Shown: piece after piece, positions 1-8,772 of the stretch
Layout of the letters: the number at the start of each line of letters is the position of its first letter
Position numbering within the stretch: the stretch's first letter is position 1
DNA from: Acidovorax sp.
GTDB lineage: Bacteria > Pseudomonadota > Gammaproteobacteria > Burkholderiales > Burkholderiaceae_C
DNA length: 42,246 nucleotides
NCBI GenBank assembly: GCA_030692685.1
Contig: JAUXZO010000114.1
Location: 1-42,246 of the forward strand
Reading direction: 5' to 3'
Made by a program: the position numbers and the translations under genes
Notes under the pieces: generated by a model
The model's database searches: none
What the model was told of the DNA's origin: nothing
Seen by the model: the letters and a program-made list of their open reading frames with translations, nothing else

Positions 1-83
1 CTGCAGCAAGCGGTGGTCACGCCCCCGGTGACATATGCGGATGTCGTGAACAAGAACACAGGGGATAGGCAATCGGATACTAT

Positions 84-103
84 TACTGGATGAAATCACA
101 GTA
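84..103. promoter_or_regulatory. LexA-like SOS box candidate upstream of the radical SAM gene
   Basis: A dyad TACTG-N10-CAGTA lies about 50 bp before the start of the radical SAM gene. The outer arms and 10-nt spacing match the classical LexA operator layout. The inner half-sites are CTGG and ACAG, so one of the eight core bases departs from CTGT-N8-ACAG. A second, wider inverted repeat, GATACT/AGTATC, surrounds it (76-81 and 100-105). The site could equally serve a gene to the left of the window. No regulator gene is visible nearby. Confidence 0.4.
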
Positions 104-152
104 TCAATGGGGCTGCTGGAGCTAAATAGATACCCCTTATATTTGTACAGTT

Positions 153-1322
153 ATGATAAAAATTTACACCGACGCTTCCGACGTCCCGCAACCTCCTGAA
201 GAGGTTCGCATCCCCCTGCAGGCCGTGCGCGGTCGGGGTTCGGTGACGGCCATGGCGCACCGGTTTGTGCGCGATGCACGCGAGGTGGTGGACGACGGGT
301 GGAGCCACCCACCCTGGCAAGAAGATGGCACAGACGCTGCGCAAACAGCCCCGGCATTGGCCACGCGCGTGCACCTGGAAACCGCCCGCAGCGCCCTTTG
401 TGCCAACGACTCGCCGGACATCTTTTTCGAACTCTCGGTCAACCCCTACCGCGGCTGCGAGCATGGCTGCATTTACTGCTACGCCAGGCCCACGCACAGT
501 TACCTCAACCTCTCGCCCGGGCTGGATTTTGAAACGCAGATCATTGCCAAGCAGAACATTGCCCAGCTGCTGCGTAGCGAGTTGTGCGCGCCGCGCTACG
601 TCCCTAGGCTGCTCAACATCGGCTCGGCCACCGATTGTTATCAGCCCGTGGAGCGTGAACTCCAGCTCACCCGCAGCCTTATTGAAGTGATGCGCGACGC
701 GCGCCATCCGTTCTCGCTCATCACCAAATCAAGCGGGGTCGAGCGCGACCTCGATCTGCTGGCGCCGCTCGCCGCGCAAAATTTGGCTGCGGTGTATATC
801 ACCATCACCACGCTCGACCCGGCCCTGGCCCGCCGCATGGAGCCCCGTGCCGCCGCGCCCCACCGGCGCCTGCGCACCATCCGCGCGCTGGCCGATGCCG
901 GGGTGCCCGTGGGCGTGAGCGTGGCGCCACAAATCCCGTTCATCACCGAAGACATGGAACAGGTGCTGGAGGCCGCACACGACGCCGGTGCGCGCAGCGC
1001 CTTCTACACCGTGCTGCGCCTGCCGTGGGAGCTGGACACCCTGTTTCGCGAATGGCTGCAGGTGCACTACCCGCAACGTGCAGCCCGCGTCATGGCGCGT
1101 GTGCAAGACCTGCACAACCTCAGCGACACCCAGCGCAGCGCGGGCAAAACCTATCACAGCGACTTTGCCACCCGCATGAAAGGCAGTGGCCTGTGGGCCG
1201 ACCTGGTGCGCCAGCGGTTTGCCACCACCTGCCGCAGGCTGGGGCTGAACCGCGAACGGGTGGAACTGGACCTGTCGCAGTTTCGGCCCGGACTGTTGCA
1301 GGGGCAGAGCAGCTTGTTCTGA
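153..1322 (+). CDS. PA0069-family radical SAM protein (SplB/COG1533-like)
   Basis: This 389-aa protein carries the radical SAM [4Fe-4S] motif GCEHGCIYCYARP near residues 101-113, the CxxxCxxC arrangement followed by Tyr typical of the COG1533 'DNA repair photolyase' relatives. The family is known as PA0069-like; its substrate is not established. The N-terminal RGRG and EVVDDGW blocks usual in this family are present. They support the start at 153, because the next Met (252) would remove RGRG. The start lacks a clear ribosome binding site. The gene is monocistronic, with a LexA-like dyad upstream and the interspersed repeat directly after its stop. A DNA-repair role is suggested only by the family name and the possible SOS box. 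Confidence 0.85.
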   Translation: MIKIYTDASDVPQPPEEVRIPLQAVRGRGSVTAMAHRFVRDAREVVDDGWSHPPWQEDGTDAAQTAPALATRVHLETARSALCANDSPDIFFELSVNPYRGCEHGCIYCYARPTHSYLNLSPGLDFETQIIAKQNIAQLLRSELCAPRYVPRLLNIGSATDCYQPVERELQLTRSLIEVMRDARHPFSLITKSSGVERDLDLLAPLAAQNLAAVYITITTLDPALARRMEPRAAAPHRRLRTIRALADAGVPVGVSVAPQIPFITEDMEQVLEAAHDAGARSAFYTVLRLPWELDTLFREWLQVHYPQRAARVMARVQDLHNLSDTQRSAGKTYHSDFATRMKGSGLWADLVRQRFATTCRRLGLNRERVELDLSQFRPGLLQGQSSLF

Positions 1323-1342
1323 CGGGTTGAGTAGCAAAAATA

Positions 1343-1403
1343 TGAGTCAAATTGGCCTCTAGCGCTTATCCATAAAGCGCTGGCAGCTATAAAAATAATA
1401 TTT
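1343..1403 (+). repeat. Interspersed intergenic repeat, copy A
   Basis: This is one of five copies of a family of about 60 bp. The core at 1361-1381 is a hairpin with arms AGCGCTT and AAGCGCT around the loop ATCCATA. It is preceded by ATTGGCCTCT and followed by an AGCTAT motif and an A/T-rich tail. It lies between two convergent genes (radical SAM and permease), where the hairpin plus the T/A-rich tail could help to terminate transcription. Confidence 0.85.
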
Positions 1404-1425
1404 TCGCAGTGCGTTCTCTTCAGCG

Positions 1426-2496
1426 CTACGCACCCCACACCCGTTGCACCACCTGCGTGTACAGCGGAATCCCCAGCACGATGTTCAGCGGAAACGTGAG
1501 CCCCAGCGACAGGCTCACATACAGCGAAGGGTCCGCCTCGGGGATGGCGTAGCGCACCACCGCAGGCACCGCGATATACGACGCACTGGCGGCCAGCACT
1601 ATCAGCAGCACGGCATCGCCTGCGGGCACCTTGGCCACCCATGCCAGCCCCAGCGCCAAACTGGCATGCACCAGCGGCCCCACCACGGCATATGCAAGCA
1701 GCCAGGGCGACTGCGAGCGCAATGCTGGCAGGTTGCGCGCAGTTGCAATCCCCATGTCCAGCAAGAAAAGGCACAACATGCCCTTGAACAGGTCGCCCGA
1801 AAAAGGCTGCATGGCAGCCTTGCCCGCGTCGCCGGTCACCAGCCCGATCACCATCGCGCCCAGTAGCAGCAGTTGCGTGCCGTCGGTAAACGACTCGTGC
1901 AGGATCTTGCCCATCGACAGGCCCGGCCCGCCATGCCCCGCCCGTGGCGCGGCTGGTGCCACCCCGCCCACGCCGGGTGCAGCCACGGCCAGCACCGGTA
2001 GCGCGTGGGGAGAGTGGAGCGTGTGAGGCGCCGTAGCCGCTGCCGCCATCCGCTGCCGCTGCGCATTGGCCAGCATCACCGCCAGAATGATCGCGGGCGA
2101 CTCCATCAGCGCCATCGCTGCGGCCATGTAGCCGCCGTAGGCAATGTGTTGCGACTCCAGATACTGCGTGGCCGTTACAAACGTGACCGCGCTGACTGAC
2201 CCATACGTGGCTGCCACCGCCGCCGCGTCAAAGCCCGACAACACGCGCCGCAGCAGTACGTAGCCCACCAGCGGCACCACCACGGCCAGCAACATTGCAA
2301 GCCCCAGGCTGCTCACCACGCTGGGCGTCAGGCCCGACGCGGCCAGCGCGAAACCCCCTTTGAGCCCGAGCGCCATCAGCAGGTAGATGGACAAAAACTT
2401 GGAGATCGCCGCAGGCATCTCCAGGTTCGATCGCACCAAGCATGCAAACACCCCCAGGGCAAAAAACAAAATTGCAGGGTCCAGCAAGCTTTGCAT
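1426..2496 (-). CDS. Sodium-dependent bicarbonate transporter family permease (SbtA-like)
   Basis: This 356-aa, strongly hydrophobic inner-membrane protein resembles the SbtA/DUF897 family of Na+-dependent bicarbonate permeases. Its opening segment reads LLDPAILFFALGVFACLVRS. About ten membrane helices are split by an Ala/Pro-rich hydrophilic loop near residues 150-195, matching the cytoplasmic linker of the family. A good ribosome binding site (AAGGAG) precedes the start. The gene is divergent from a CbbR-like LysR regulator 89 bp away, a typical regulator-target arrangement. The likely role is bicarbonate import for carboxylation reactions. No RuBisCO or carboxysome gene is in the window, so use in autotrophy is unproven. 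Confidence 0.85.
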   Translation of the reverse strand: MQSLLDPAILFFALGVFACLVRSNLEMPAAISKFLSIYLLMALGLKGGFALAASGLTPSVVSSLGLAMLLAVVVPLVGYVLLRRVLSGFDAAAVAATYGSVSAVTFVTATQYLESQHIAYGGYMAAAMALMESPAIILAVMLANAQRQRMAAAATAPHTLHSPHALPVLAVAAPGVGGVAPAAPRAGHGGPGLSMGKILHESFTDGTQLLLLGAMVIGLVTGDAGKAAMQPFSGDLFKGMLCLFLLDMGIATARNLPALRSQSPWLLAYAVVGPLVHASLALGLAWVAKVPAGDAVLLIVLAASASYIAVPAVVRYAIPEADPSLYVSLSLGLTFPLNIVLGIPLYTQVVQRVWGA

Positions 2497-2571
2497 CGTT
2501 CAACTCCTTGTTGGGGCCCGATGCTAGGGGGAGGAGGTCAGAAAGTAAAATCGATTTGAATCGACTTATCT

Positions 2572-2587
2572 ATAGAGAAAATTCTAT
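2572..2587. promoter_or_regulatory. Inverted repeat in the divergent permease/LysR promoter
   Basis: ATAGA-N6-TCTAT forms a 5-bp-arm dyad that runs into the ATG of the LysR gene, next to two AATCGA direct repeats at about 2549-2564. LysR regulators commonly bind such sites in the intergenic region shared with a divergent target and repress themselves. The assignment rests on position and symmetry only. Confidence 0.3.
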
Positions 2588-3485
2588 GAACATCACCTTT
2601 CGCCAGTTGCGCCTGTTTCTCGCGTTGGCCGAAACCGGCAGCGTCAGTGCCGCGGCTAAGGTCATGCATGTGACCCAGCCCACCGCCTCCATGCAGCTGC
2701 GAGAGGTGACGCAGGCCGTGGGTCTGCCGCTCTACGAAGTCATATCTCGCCGCGTGCACCTTACCGATGCAGGCCGCTCCCTGGCCCGCACCGCGCGTGC
2801 CATTGCTGGCGAATGGGATGCGTTTGCGCAGCGTGTGTCTGGCGCCAAGGGCCTTACCAGCGGCCACCTCAAGGTTGCCGTGGTCAGCACCGCCAAGTAC
2901 TTTGTGCCGCGCCTGCTGGGCAGCTTCTGCAAGCTGCACCCGCAGATCGACATCTCGCTCGAAGTGCTCAACCGCGACCACGTCATCACCCGTCTGCGCA
3001 GCAATCTGGACGACCTCTACGTCATGTCCGTGCCGCCCGGCGATTTGCCGCTGGAGGACCACCTTCTCATGCCCAACCCCCTGGTTGTCATCGCCCCCGC
3101 AGGCCACCCGCTGGCCGACAAAAAGCGCGTCAAGCTGGCGCAATTGCAGAGCGAACGCTTCATCCTGCGAGAAAAAGGCTCTGGCACCCGCATGGCTACC
3201 GATGCGCACCTGCGCCAGCTGGGCTTTGCCCCGGGCGCCGTGCTGGAGCTGGGCAGCAACGAGGCCATCAAGGAATCGGTGGAAGGCCAGCTTGGCGTGT
3301 CCATCCTCTCACGCCACGCGCTGGGCGCCCATCACGACGGCCTGACGGTGCTCAATGTGCAGGGCTTCCCCATTCAGTCGCAGTGGCACCTGGTCTGGCC
3401 CAAGGGCAAACAGCTGTCACCGATTGCGGAGGTGTTTCGGGGGCATTTGATGGGTGAGGTGGACGGGTGGATGGCGGGAAGGTAG
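2586..3485 (+). CDS. LysR-family transcriptional regulator, CbbR/CmpR-like
   Basis: This 299-aa protein begins MNITFRQLRLFLALAETGS, a canonical LysR winged-helix start, so the ATG at 2586 is chosen over the longer reading from 2442. The helix-turn-helix spans about residues 4-62 (SAAAKVMHVTQPTASMQLRE). A periplasmic-binding-type effector domain follows from about residue 90. That domain resembles CbbR and CmpR, which sense metabolites of carbon fixation or inorganic carbon status. Divergence from an SbtA-like bicarbonate permease fits that group. It probably activates the permease and represses itself from the short shared promoter. Confidence 0.85.
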   Translation: MNITFRQLRLFLALAETGSVSAAAKVMHVTQPTASMQLREVTQAVGLPLYEVISRRVHLTDAGRSLARTARAIAGEWDAFAQRVSGAKGLTSGHLKVAVVSTAKYFVPRLLGSFCKLHPQIDISLEVLNRDHVITRLRSNLDDLYVMSVPPGDLPLEDHLLMPNPLVVIAPAGHPLADKKRVKLAQLQSERFILREKGSGTRMATDAHLRQLGFAPGAVLELGSNEAIKESVEGQLGVSILSRHALGAHHDGLTVLNVQGFPIQSQWHLVWPKGKQLSPIAEVFRGHLMGEVDGWMAGR

Positions 3486-3560
3486 CCGCCCTGAGGGTCG
3501 CGGTCCCTGGTATGAATGGCTGTTACCGTCCTCGGCGCAAGTGTTTGCCGATGGCGCTAG

Positions 3561-4448
3561 TCACCGGATGAATGCAACCGGAACGTCGCTGAGCTGCGCG
3601 GTTTGCAGAGCAGCGGATCCAATGAGCAAGTGGTGCATGGCCCCAGCCCCGCGGGTGGCCATCGCGATCAGGTCAGCCTTTTGTCGGCGTGCAAACTGGG
3701 CAATGCCGGGTTTTGGGTCGCCAACGAGACCGTGCACCTGATGGGAGATGCCTGCGGCTGCGAGGATCTCCGCCGCGCGCCCCAGCACTGCGTCGGACTG
3801 TCGGCCGCTCCATTCCTGCAGCACGTCATCGTGGGGCGGGAGAATTGCCGCCGCCAGCGTCAGGCCGGGTCGGAAATGGACCAGGTCCACATGCACATGC
3901 CCCAGCCGCTCAGAGCATTCTGCAAGGCGCTGCACGGCTTGCAAAGATGCGGGCGATTCGTCTACCGGGGCGACCACCCGCAGGGTGACTCCGAGCGCGG
4001 AGGGGATTTGAACGCCGGGTCGCACCAGCACCACGGGGCAGTGGGCGGCCGGAGCGACGCGCAAGGCCACCGACCCCATCGCGTAACCTCCTAGCGGGCC
4101 GTGTCTGCCGCTGCCCATCACCAACACGCAGTTTTCGTAGCGCTGCGCCACATCAAGGATCGTGTCTGCAGGCGGGCCGATGTGGACCAGCAGCTCCGGG
4201 TTGTGCCCGCTCGCCAGCAGCAGCGCGCGCGCTGGCTCAATCGCCTTCCCACCCAGCTCATGCGCTGCCGCTTCCAGCGTGGCGTGGTCTACGCCAGAGC
4301 CAGGGGCCAGGCGCAATGGCGGCCGTTGCACGTTCAGCAGAATGACTCGGACAGTGGACCAGTCGCCGCCGTACGCTGCCACCAGGCGGCAAGCGTGGAG
4401 GGAGGCTTCTGTGTCATCAACGGCAACAAGAATGTTCAGCGGGTTCAT
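3561..4448 (-). CDS. Universal stress protein with two UspA domains
   Basis: This tandem UspA protein (295 aa from this start) has its first domain opening NILVAVDDTEASLHACRL and ending with the nucleotide-binding signature GSGRHGPLGG and CPVVLVRP. The second domain runs from about residue 150 to the end and closes with ATRGAGAMHHLLIGS and DVPVAFIR. The ATG at 4448 places the first beta strand at the N-terminus, as usual for the family. A GTG at 4487 overlaps the stop of the upstream dehydrogenase (GTGA) and would add 13 residues; neither start has a strong ribosome binding site. It follows the alcohol dehydrogenase and probably shares the FNR/ANR-type promoter. Tandem Usp proteins often protect cells during oxygen limitation or stasis. 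Confidence 0.9.
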   Translation of the reverse strand: MNPLNILVAVDDTEASLHACRLVAAYGGDWSTVRVILLNVQRPPLRLAPGSGVDHATLEAAAHELGGKAIEPARALLLASGHNPELLVHIGPPADTILDVAQRYENCVLVMGSGRHGPLGGYAMGSVALRVAPAAHCPVVLVRPGVQIPSALGVTLRVVAPVDESPASLQAVQRLAECSERLGHVHVDLVHFRPGLTLAAAILPPHDDVLQEWSGRQSDAVLGRAAEILAAAGISHQVHGLVGDPKPGIAQFARRQKADLIAMATRGAGAMHHLLIGSAALQTAQLSDVPVAFIR

Positions 4449-4483
4449 CAGTGAGGGGCTATCGGGGGGAAGGATGGACACCG

Positions 4484-5557
4484 TCACGGCGTGATCGCCA
4501 CCTTCAGCACGCCATCGCGCTGGTGGCTGAACAGCTCATAGGCTTTCTCGATGTCATCGAGTTTGAATCGGTGGGTCACCATCGGTGCCAAATCCAGCCG
4601 CCCCGCCTGGATCACCGACATCAGCCGGCGCATGCGTTCCTTGCCTCCAGGGCACAGCGTTGTGATGATCTTGTGGTCACCCAGCCCCGCAGCGAAGGCG
4701 CCGAGCGGGATCGTCAAGTCGTCGGAATACACGCCAAGACTGGACAGAGTACCGCCCGGACGCAGCACGCGCAAACACGCTTCAAACGTAGCCTGCATGC
4801 CAAGCGCTTCAATGGCAACGTCTACGCCGCGGCCGCCGGTCAGGCGCATGATCTCTTCCACAGGGTCCTGGCGGCTCGCGTCGATGACCACGTCGGCACC
4901 CATGCGGCGCGCTATGTCCAGTCGTCCTGCGATGCGGTCCACCCCGATCACGGTGGTCGCGCCGCTGAGCTTGGCGCCAGCGGTGGCGCACAGGCCGATC
5001 GGCCCTTGAGCGAAGACAGCCACTGTGTCGCCAATGCGGATGCCGCCGCTCTCAGCGCCGCCGAAGCCCGTCGACATGATGTCCGGGCACATCAGAACTT
5101 GTTCGTCAGTCAGGTCATCGGGCACCACGGCCAGGTTGGTCATTGCGTCCGGAACGAGCAGGTACTCCGCCTGGCAACCGTCGATGGTGTTACCGAAACG
5201 CCACCCGCCCAGCGGTTTCCAGCCGTGGGCTGTGCCCGCACCGTCCTGCGAGGCGCACCCGCACTGGCAGGCGTTGCTCCAGCCACTGGGCGTAATCGCA
5301 CCGGCGATCACGCGCTGACCCTCTTTGTAGCCACGCACCGCGGAGCCTAGCTTCTCGATAACGCCCACCGGCTCATGCCCAATCGTCAAGCCTTTGGCGA
5401 CCGGGTACTCGCCCTTAAGGATGTGCACGTCGGTGCCGCAGATCGTTGTCGTGGTCACACGGATGAGCGCGTCCAGCGGTCCCACGTCTGGAACTGGTTT
5501 TTCATCGAGAACGATGCGTCCCGGCTCGACAAACACGGCTGCTTTCATCTTGGGCAT
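4484..5557 (-). CDS. Zinc-dependent alcohol dehydrogenase
   Basis: This 357-aa medium-chain dehydrogenase has the catalytic zinc motif ICGTDVHIL near residue 38 and GHEPVGVIEKLG near residue 60. A Rossmann-type NAD(P) segment near residues 165-200 and a GRGVDVAIEALG block follow. The ATG at 5557 is preceded by AGGAGA at good spacing; the longer frame to 5644 would run through the FNR/ANR box. It probably oxidises or reduces short alcohols and aldehydes in the cytoplasm. It is the first gene of a two-gene unit with the universal stress protein. Neighbours (Usp, P-type ATPase, TerB-like) suggest a role in redox balancing under low oxygen; the substrate cannot be read from sequence. Confidence 0.9.
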   Translation of the reverse strand: MPKMKAAVFVEPGRIVLDEKPVPDVGPLDALIRVTTTTICGTDVHILKGEYPVAKGLTIGHEPVGVIEKLGSAVRGYKEGQRVIAGAITPSGWSNACQCGCASQDGAGTAHGWKPLGGWRFGNTIDGCQAEYLLVPDAMTNLAVVPDDLTDEQVLMCPDIMSTGFGGAESGGIRIGDTVAVFAQGPIGLCATAGAKLSGATTVIGVDRIAGRLDIARRMGADVVIDASRQDPVEEIMRLTGGRGVDVAIEALGMQATFEACLRVLRPGGTLSSLGVYSDDLTIPLGAFAAGLGDHKIITTLCPGGKERMRRLMSVIQAGRLDLAPMVTHRFKLDDIEKAYELFSHQRDGVLKVAITP

Positions 5558-5630
5558 GAACTTCTCCTGTCTCTGGTGAGAGGGCTTGGGTCGGCTAAGC
5601 CCGAATGTCGCTCGGTTTGAGTTGCAGCAA

Positions 5631-5644
5631 TTGACGAAGATCAA
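5631..5644. promoter_or_regulatory. FNR/ANR-type anaerobic regulator box
   Basis: TTGACGAAGATCAA matches the FNR/ANR consensus TTGAT-N4-ATCAA at nine of ten specified bases. On the minus strand it reads TTGATCTTCGTCAA and lies 74 bp upstream of the dehydrogenase start. A weak -10-like GACATT lies 21 nt downstream of it, compatible with a class II activated promoter. It predicts oxygen-limited induction of the dehydrogenase and universal stress protein genes. Confidence 0.65.
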
Positions 5645-5698
5645 TCGGGCGCCGATCTTTCCTGCCGTGCGGACCGCAGCTGGCTCTGCCCGAACCGG

Positions 5699-8491
5699 TC
5701 AGGGGTTTTCCGCTGGAGATGCGCCTTGCGGTGATCCCCCGAAGTGGCGTAGCAAGGCCTTCTCGAACTCCAGGACGATGAGCAGCGCGAAGCCCACCGC
5801 CACGATGCGCAACCCCCACGTCAGGGGCAGCGCCTCGGTGCGCAACAGCTGTTGCATTACCGGTGCATACGTAAAGAGCAACTGCATTGCAAAAACGCCG
5901 CCCACGGCCGCCAGCACGCGCGGCGTGCCGCGAACGCCCTGCCAGGTAAAGGAACGCGCCTTCAGATAGCGCACGCTGAACAGGTAGAAAACTTCCATGC
6001 ACACCAGCGTGTTGACCGCCACGGTGCGCGCCGCCTCCACGCTGGCCCCGTGCCATAACGCCCACTCGAACATGCCGAAGATGCCCGCCAGGAACAGCGT
6101 GGACACCAGCACGATGCGCCAGACCAGAAAGCGTGAAAGCAGCGGTTCGCCGGGCGGGCGGGGCGGCCTTTGCATGACCCCCGGTTCGGGTGGCTCAAAG
6201 GCTAGCACCATCGCCAGCGCGACGGAGCCGACCATGTTCACCCACAGCACCTGCGCCGGCAGAATGGGCAATGCCACGCCGAGCAGCACCGCCAGCAGCA
6301 GCGACAACGACTCCCCGCCGTTGACCGGCAACATGAAGGTCACCGTTTTCTTCAGGTTGTCGTAGACGGTGCGCCCCTCTTCCACGGCGTGCGCAATCGA
6401 TGCGAAGTTGTCGTCGGCCAGCACCACCGCGCCTGCCTGTTTGGCAGCCTCTGTGCCTTTGCGGCCCATGGCGATGCCGACGTCGGCCTGCTTGAGCGCA
6501 GGTGCGTCGTTGACCCCGTCACCCGTCATCGCCACGATCTCGCCGTTGGCTTGCAGGGCACGCACCAGGCGCAGCTTGTGTTCGGGGCTGGCGCGCGCGA
6601 ACACCCGTGCGTGGCGCACGGATTCGCGCAGGGCAGCGTCGTCCATGGCCTCCAGCTCGGGCCCGGTGATGGCCTGGTGGTCGTCGCCCATGCCAAGCTG
6701 CATCGCGATGGCGCTGGCCGTCACGCCGTGGTCACCCGTGATCATCACGACGCGGATACCCGCGTTGCGGCACTGGGCTACCGCCTGCATCGCCTCCGCG
6801 CGGGGTGGATCAATGATGCCGACAATGCCCAGCAGCGTCAGCCCGTGCTCTGCATCGCTTTGTTGAAGATCTGGTCCGGTGGGCAGTTCGCGTTCGGCAA
6901 GCGCCAGCACGCGGCGTCCGGCCCTGGCCTGGGCATCGATCGCGGCGCGCCAGCTTGTGGTGTCCATCGGCTCGGCACGGCCGTCGCGACCCGCCTGCTG
7001 CGCGCACATGGCGAGAACCCGCTCGGGCGCGCCTTTTACCAACAGTAAGTTGCCGTTGCCGTTGCTGCTGCGATGGAGCGTGGCCATGTATCGGTGCTCG
7101 GACTCGAAGGGGATCACGTCCAGCCGCGCGCGTTCGATTTTCAGCGCGACCGGGTTCACGCCGACTTTCATGGCCAGGGTGAGCAGGGCGCCCTCGGTCG
7201 GGTCCCCAGCCAGCTGCCACCCCTTGTCGTCCTCATGCAAACTGGCGTCGTTGCACAGCGCTGCAGCTTGTGCCAGCCTTAGCACGACGGGTGCAGTTTG
7301 CGCCAGATGCGCCGCTTCCAGGGCCTGGCCGTCCAGCGTCAGCGTGCCCACCGGTGCATAGCCTGCACCTTCGACTTCGAGCGGCAGCCCGGCGCACACT
7401 ACCGACTGAACCGTCATCTCGTTGCGGGTCAAGGTGCCGGTCTTGTCCGAGCAGATGACCGTCACCGACCCGAGGGTTTCGACAGCGGGCAGGCGGCGGA
7501 TCACGGCGTGGCGTCGTGCCATGCGCTGCACGCCAATTGCCAGCGTAACAGTCAAGATGGTCGGCAGCCCTTCGGGAATCGCGGCGACCGCCAGGCCCAC
7601 CGCAGCCAGGAACATCTCTGAGGCTGACATCCCGCGCAGCAAGGTACCGAACAAAAAGAGCAGCGCTGCCGTTGCAAGGATCACGACCGTCAGGCGGCGT
7701 CCAAAGACATTCATCTTTGCCAGCAGCGGCGTCGTGCCTTGCTCCACTGAGGCGAGCATGCGACCGATACGCCCCATCTCGGTGGCTGCACCGGTTGCGA
7801 CAACCACGGCCCGCGCCTGGCCCTGCGTGATCAGTGTGCCCGCATAGCCCATGCACCGGCGGTCACCAATCGCCGCGTCGTCAGCGACAGGGTCGCTGTG
7901 CTTGGCTGCGGGCACGGACTCGCCTGTGAGGACGGATTCGTCAATGTGCAGGTTGCGCGCCTGCAGCAGCCGAACGTCCGCCGGAAGGCTGTCTCCAGAC
8001 GCCAGCTGTACAACGTCACCAGGTACAAGGTCAGCCGCATCCACGTCGTGCTGGCGCCCATCGCGCAGCACTACCGCGCGCGGTGAAAGCAGTCGACGGA
8101 TGGCTTGCAGCGAGCGTTCGGCCTTTCCCTCCTGAACGAAGCCCACAACCGCATTGATCAGCACGGCGGCTGCGATCACCCCGCTGTCGATCCAGTGGCC
8201 CATCGCGGCAGTCACCACCGACGCCAGCATCAGGACAATCAGCAGCAGGTTGTTGAACTGGCGTACCAGCCGGGCCAGCGGACTCGCTTGCACGGCTTCA
8301 GGCAGACGATTTGGCCCATAAATTTCCAGTCTTCGAGCGACTTCAACCTGCCCGATACCTTGTTGGGATGACCCCAGCACCTGCAGAACCTCGGAGGCTG
8401 GACCCACATGCCAGGACATCGCTGCAATGGCAGCAGGTTGGGTGCTTTCGCCATTGCCATCTCTCTTTTTTTCGCGGCTATTTCCCGTCAT
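5699..8491 (-). CDS. Cation-translocating P-type ATPase (P2/SERCA-like)
   Basis: This is a large inner-membrane ion pump, about 930 aa from this start. It shows the N-terminal cation-ATPase domain (WHVGPASEVLQVLG), the actuator motif TGES, the M4 ion-site motif AAIPEGLP (near residue 306), the phosphorylation site SDKTGTLT (Asp near 349), the hinge TGDGVNDAPALKQADVGIAMG and a C-terminal six-helix region. PEGLP in M4 places it with P2-type Ca2+/Na+/K+-like pumps rather than CPx heavy-metal pumps. The ion is not certain. Starts at 8554, 8512, 8491 and 8419 are all in frame with similar weak ribosome sites; 8491 is a compromise. Mycobacterial CtpF, of the same class, sits in the hypoxia-induced DosR regulon, a parallel for the context here. 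Confidence 0.9.
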   Translation of the reverse strand: MTGNSREKKRDGNGESTQPAAIAAMSWHVGPASEVLQVLGSSQQGIGQVEVARRLEIYGPNRLPEAVQASPLARLVRQFNNLLLIVLMLASVVTAAMGHWIDSGVIAAAVLINAVVGFVQEGKAERSLQAIRRLLSPRAVVLRDGRQHDVDAADLVPGDVVQLASGDSLPADVRLLQARNLHIDESVLTGESVPAAKHSDPVADDAAIGDRRCMGYAGTLITQGQARAVVVATGAATEMGRIGRMLASVEQGTTPLLAKMNVFGRRLTVVILATAALLFLFGTLLRGMSASEMFLAAVGLAVAAIPEGLPTILTVTLAIGVQRMARRHAVIRRLPAVETLGSVTVICSDKTGTLTRNEMTVQSVVCAGLPLEVEGAGYAPVGTLTLDGQALEAAHLAQTAPVVLRLAQAAALCNDASLHEDDKGWQLAGDPTEGALLTLAMKVGVNPVALKIERARLDVIPFESEHRYMATLHRSSNGNGNLLLVKGAPERVLAMCAQQAGRDGRAEPMDTTSWRAAIDAQARAGRRVLALAERELPTGPDLQQSDAEHGLTLLGIVGIIDPPRAEAMQAVAQCRNAGIRVVMITGDHGVTASAIAMQLGMGDDHQAITGPELEAMDDAALRESVRHARVFARASPEHKLRLVRALQANGEIVAMTGDGVNDAPALKQADVGIAMGRKGTEAAKQAGAVVLADDNFASIAHAVEEGRTVYDNLKKTVTFMLPVNGGESLSLLLAVLLGVALPILPAQVLWVNMVGSVALAMVLAFEPPEPGVMQRPPRPPGEPLLSRFLVWRIVLVSTLFLAGIFGMFEWALWHGASVEAARTVAVNTLVCMEVFYLFSVRYLKARSFTWQGVRGTPRVLAAVGGVFAMQLLFTYAPVMQQLLRTEALPLTWGLRIVAVGFALLIVLEFEKALLRHFGGSPQGASPAENP

Positions 8492-8772
8492 TGGAGTCTT
8501 CTCTGCGGGCATTTGTATTCCCATTCTTGATGGCAGCAACAAAAGAAAGGCCATTCAGCACCTGTAGATATGGGTGTTGGTGTTTGCACCTCGCGTGCAG
8601 GATGCACCACTCGACGGAGCGTGTTCTGCATCTTTTCCGGGGAATGAGCCTTCTCCCGGAGGATCAGTCAGCTTAAGGCCGCTTCACCCAACGAAGCTTG
8701 ATCTGGGACAGGGCTGAGAATGAATTCGTAGCCGATCATCTTTGATATGAGCCTGAAAAAGGACCAGAGACG

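Noticed and set aside
1..93. C-terminal end of a plus-strand gene entering from the left edge
   Set aside because: Frame 1 is open for 30 codons to a TGA at 91-93, but the peptide resembles nothing I know and is too short to support a gene.
8694..8710. TTGATCTGGGACAG as a second FNR/ANR box before the TerB-like gene
   Set aside because: Only the left half-site matches; the right half (GACAG) departs too far from ATCAA.
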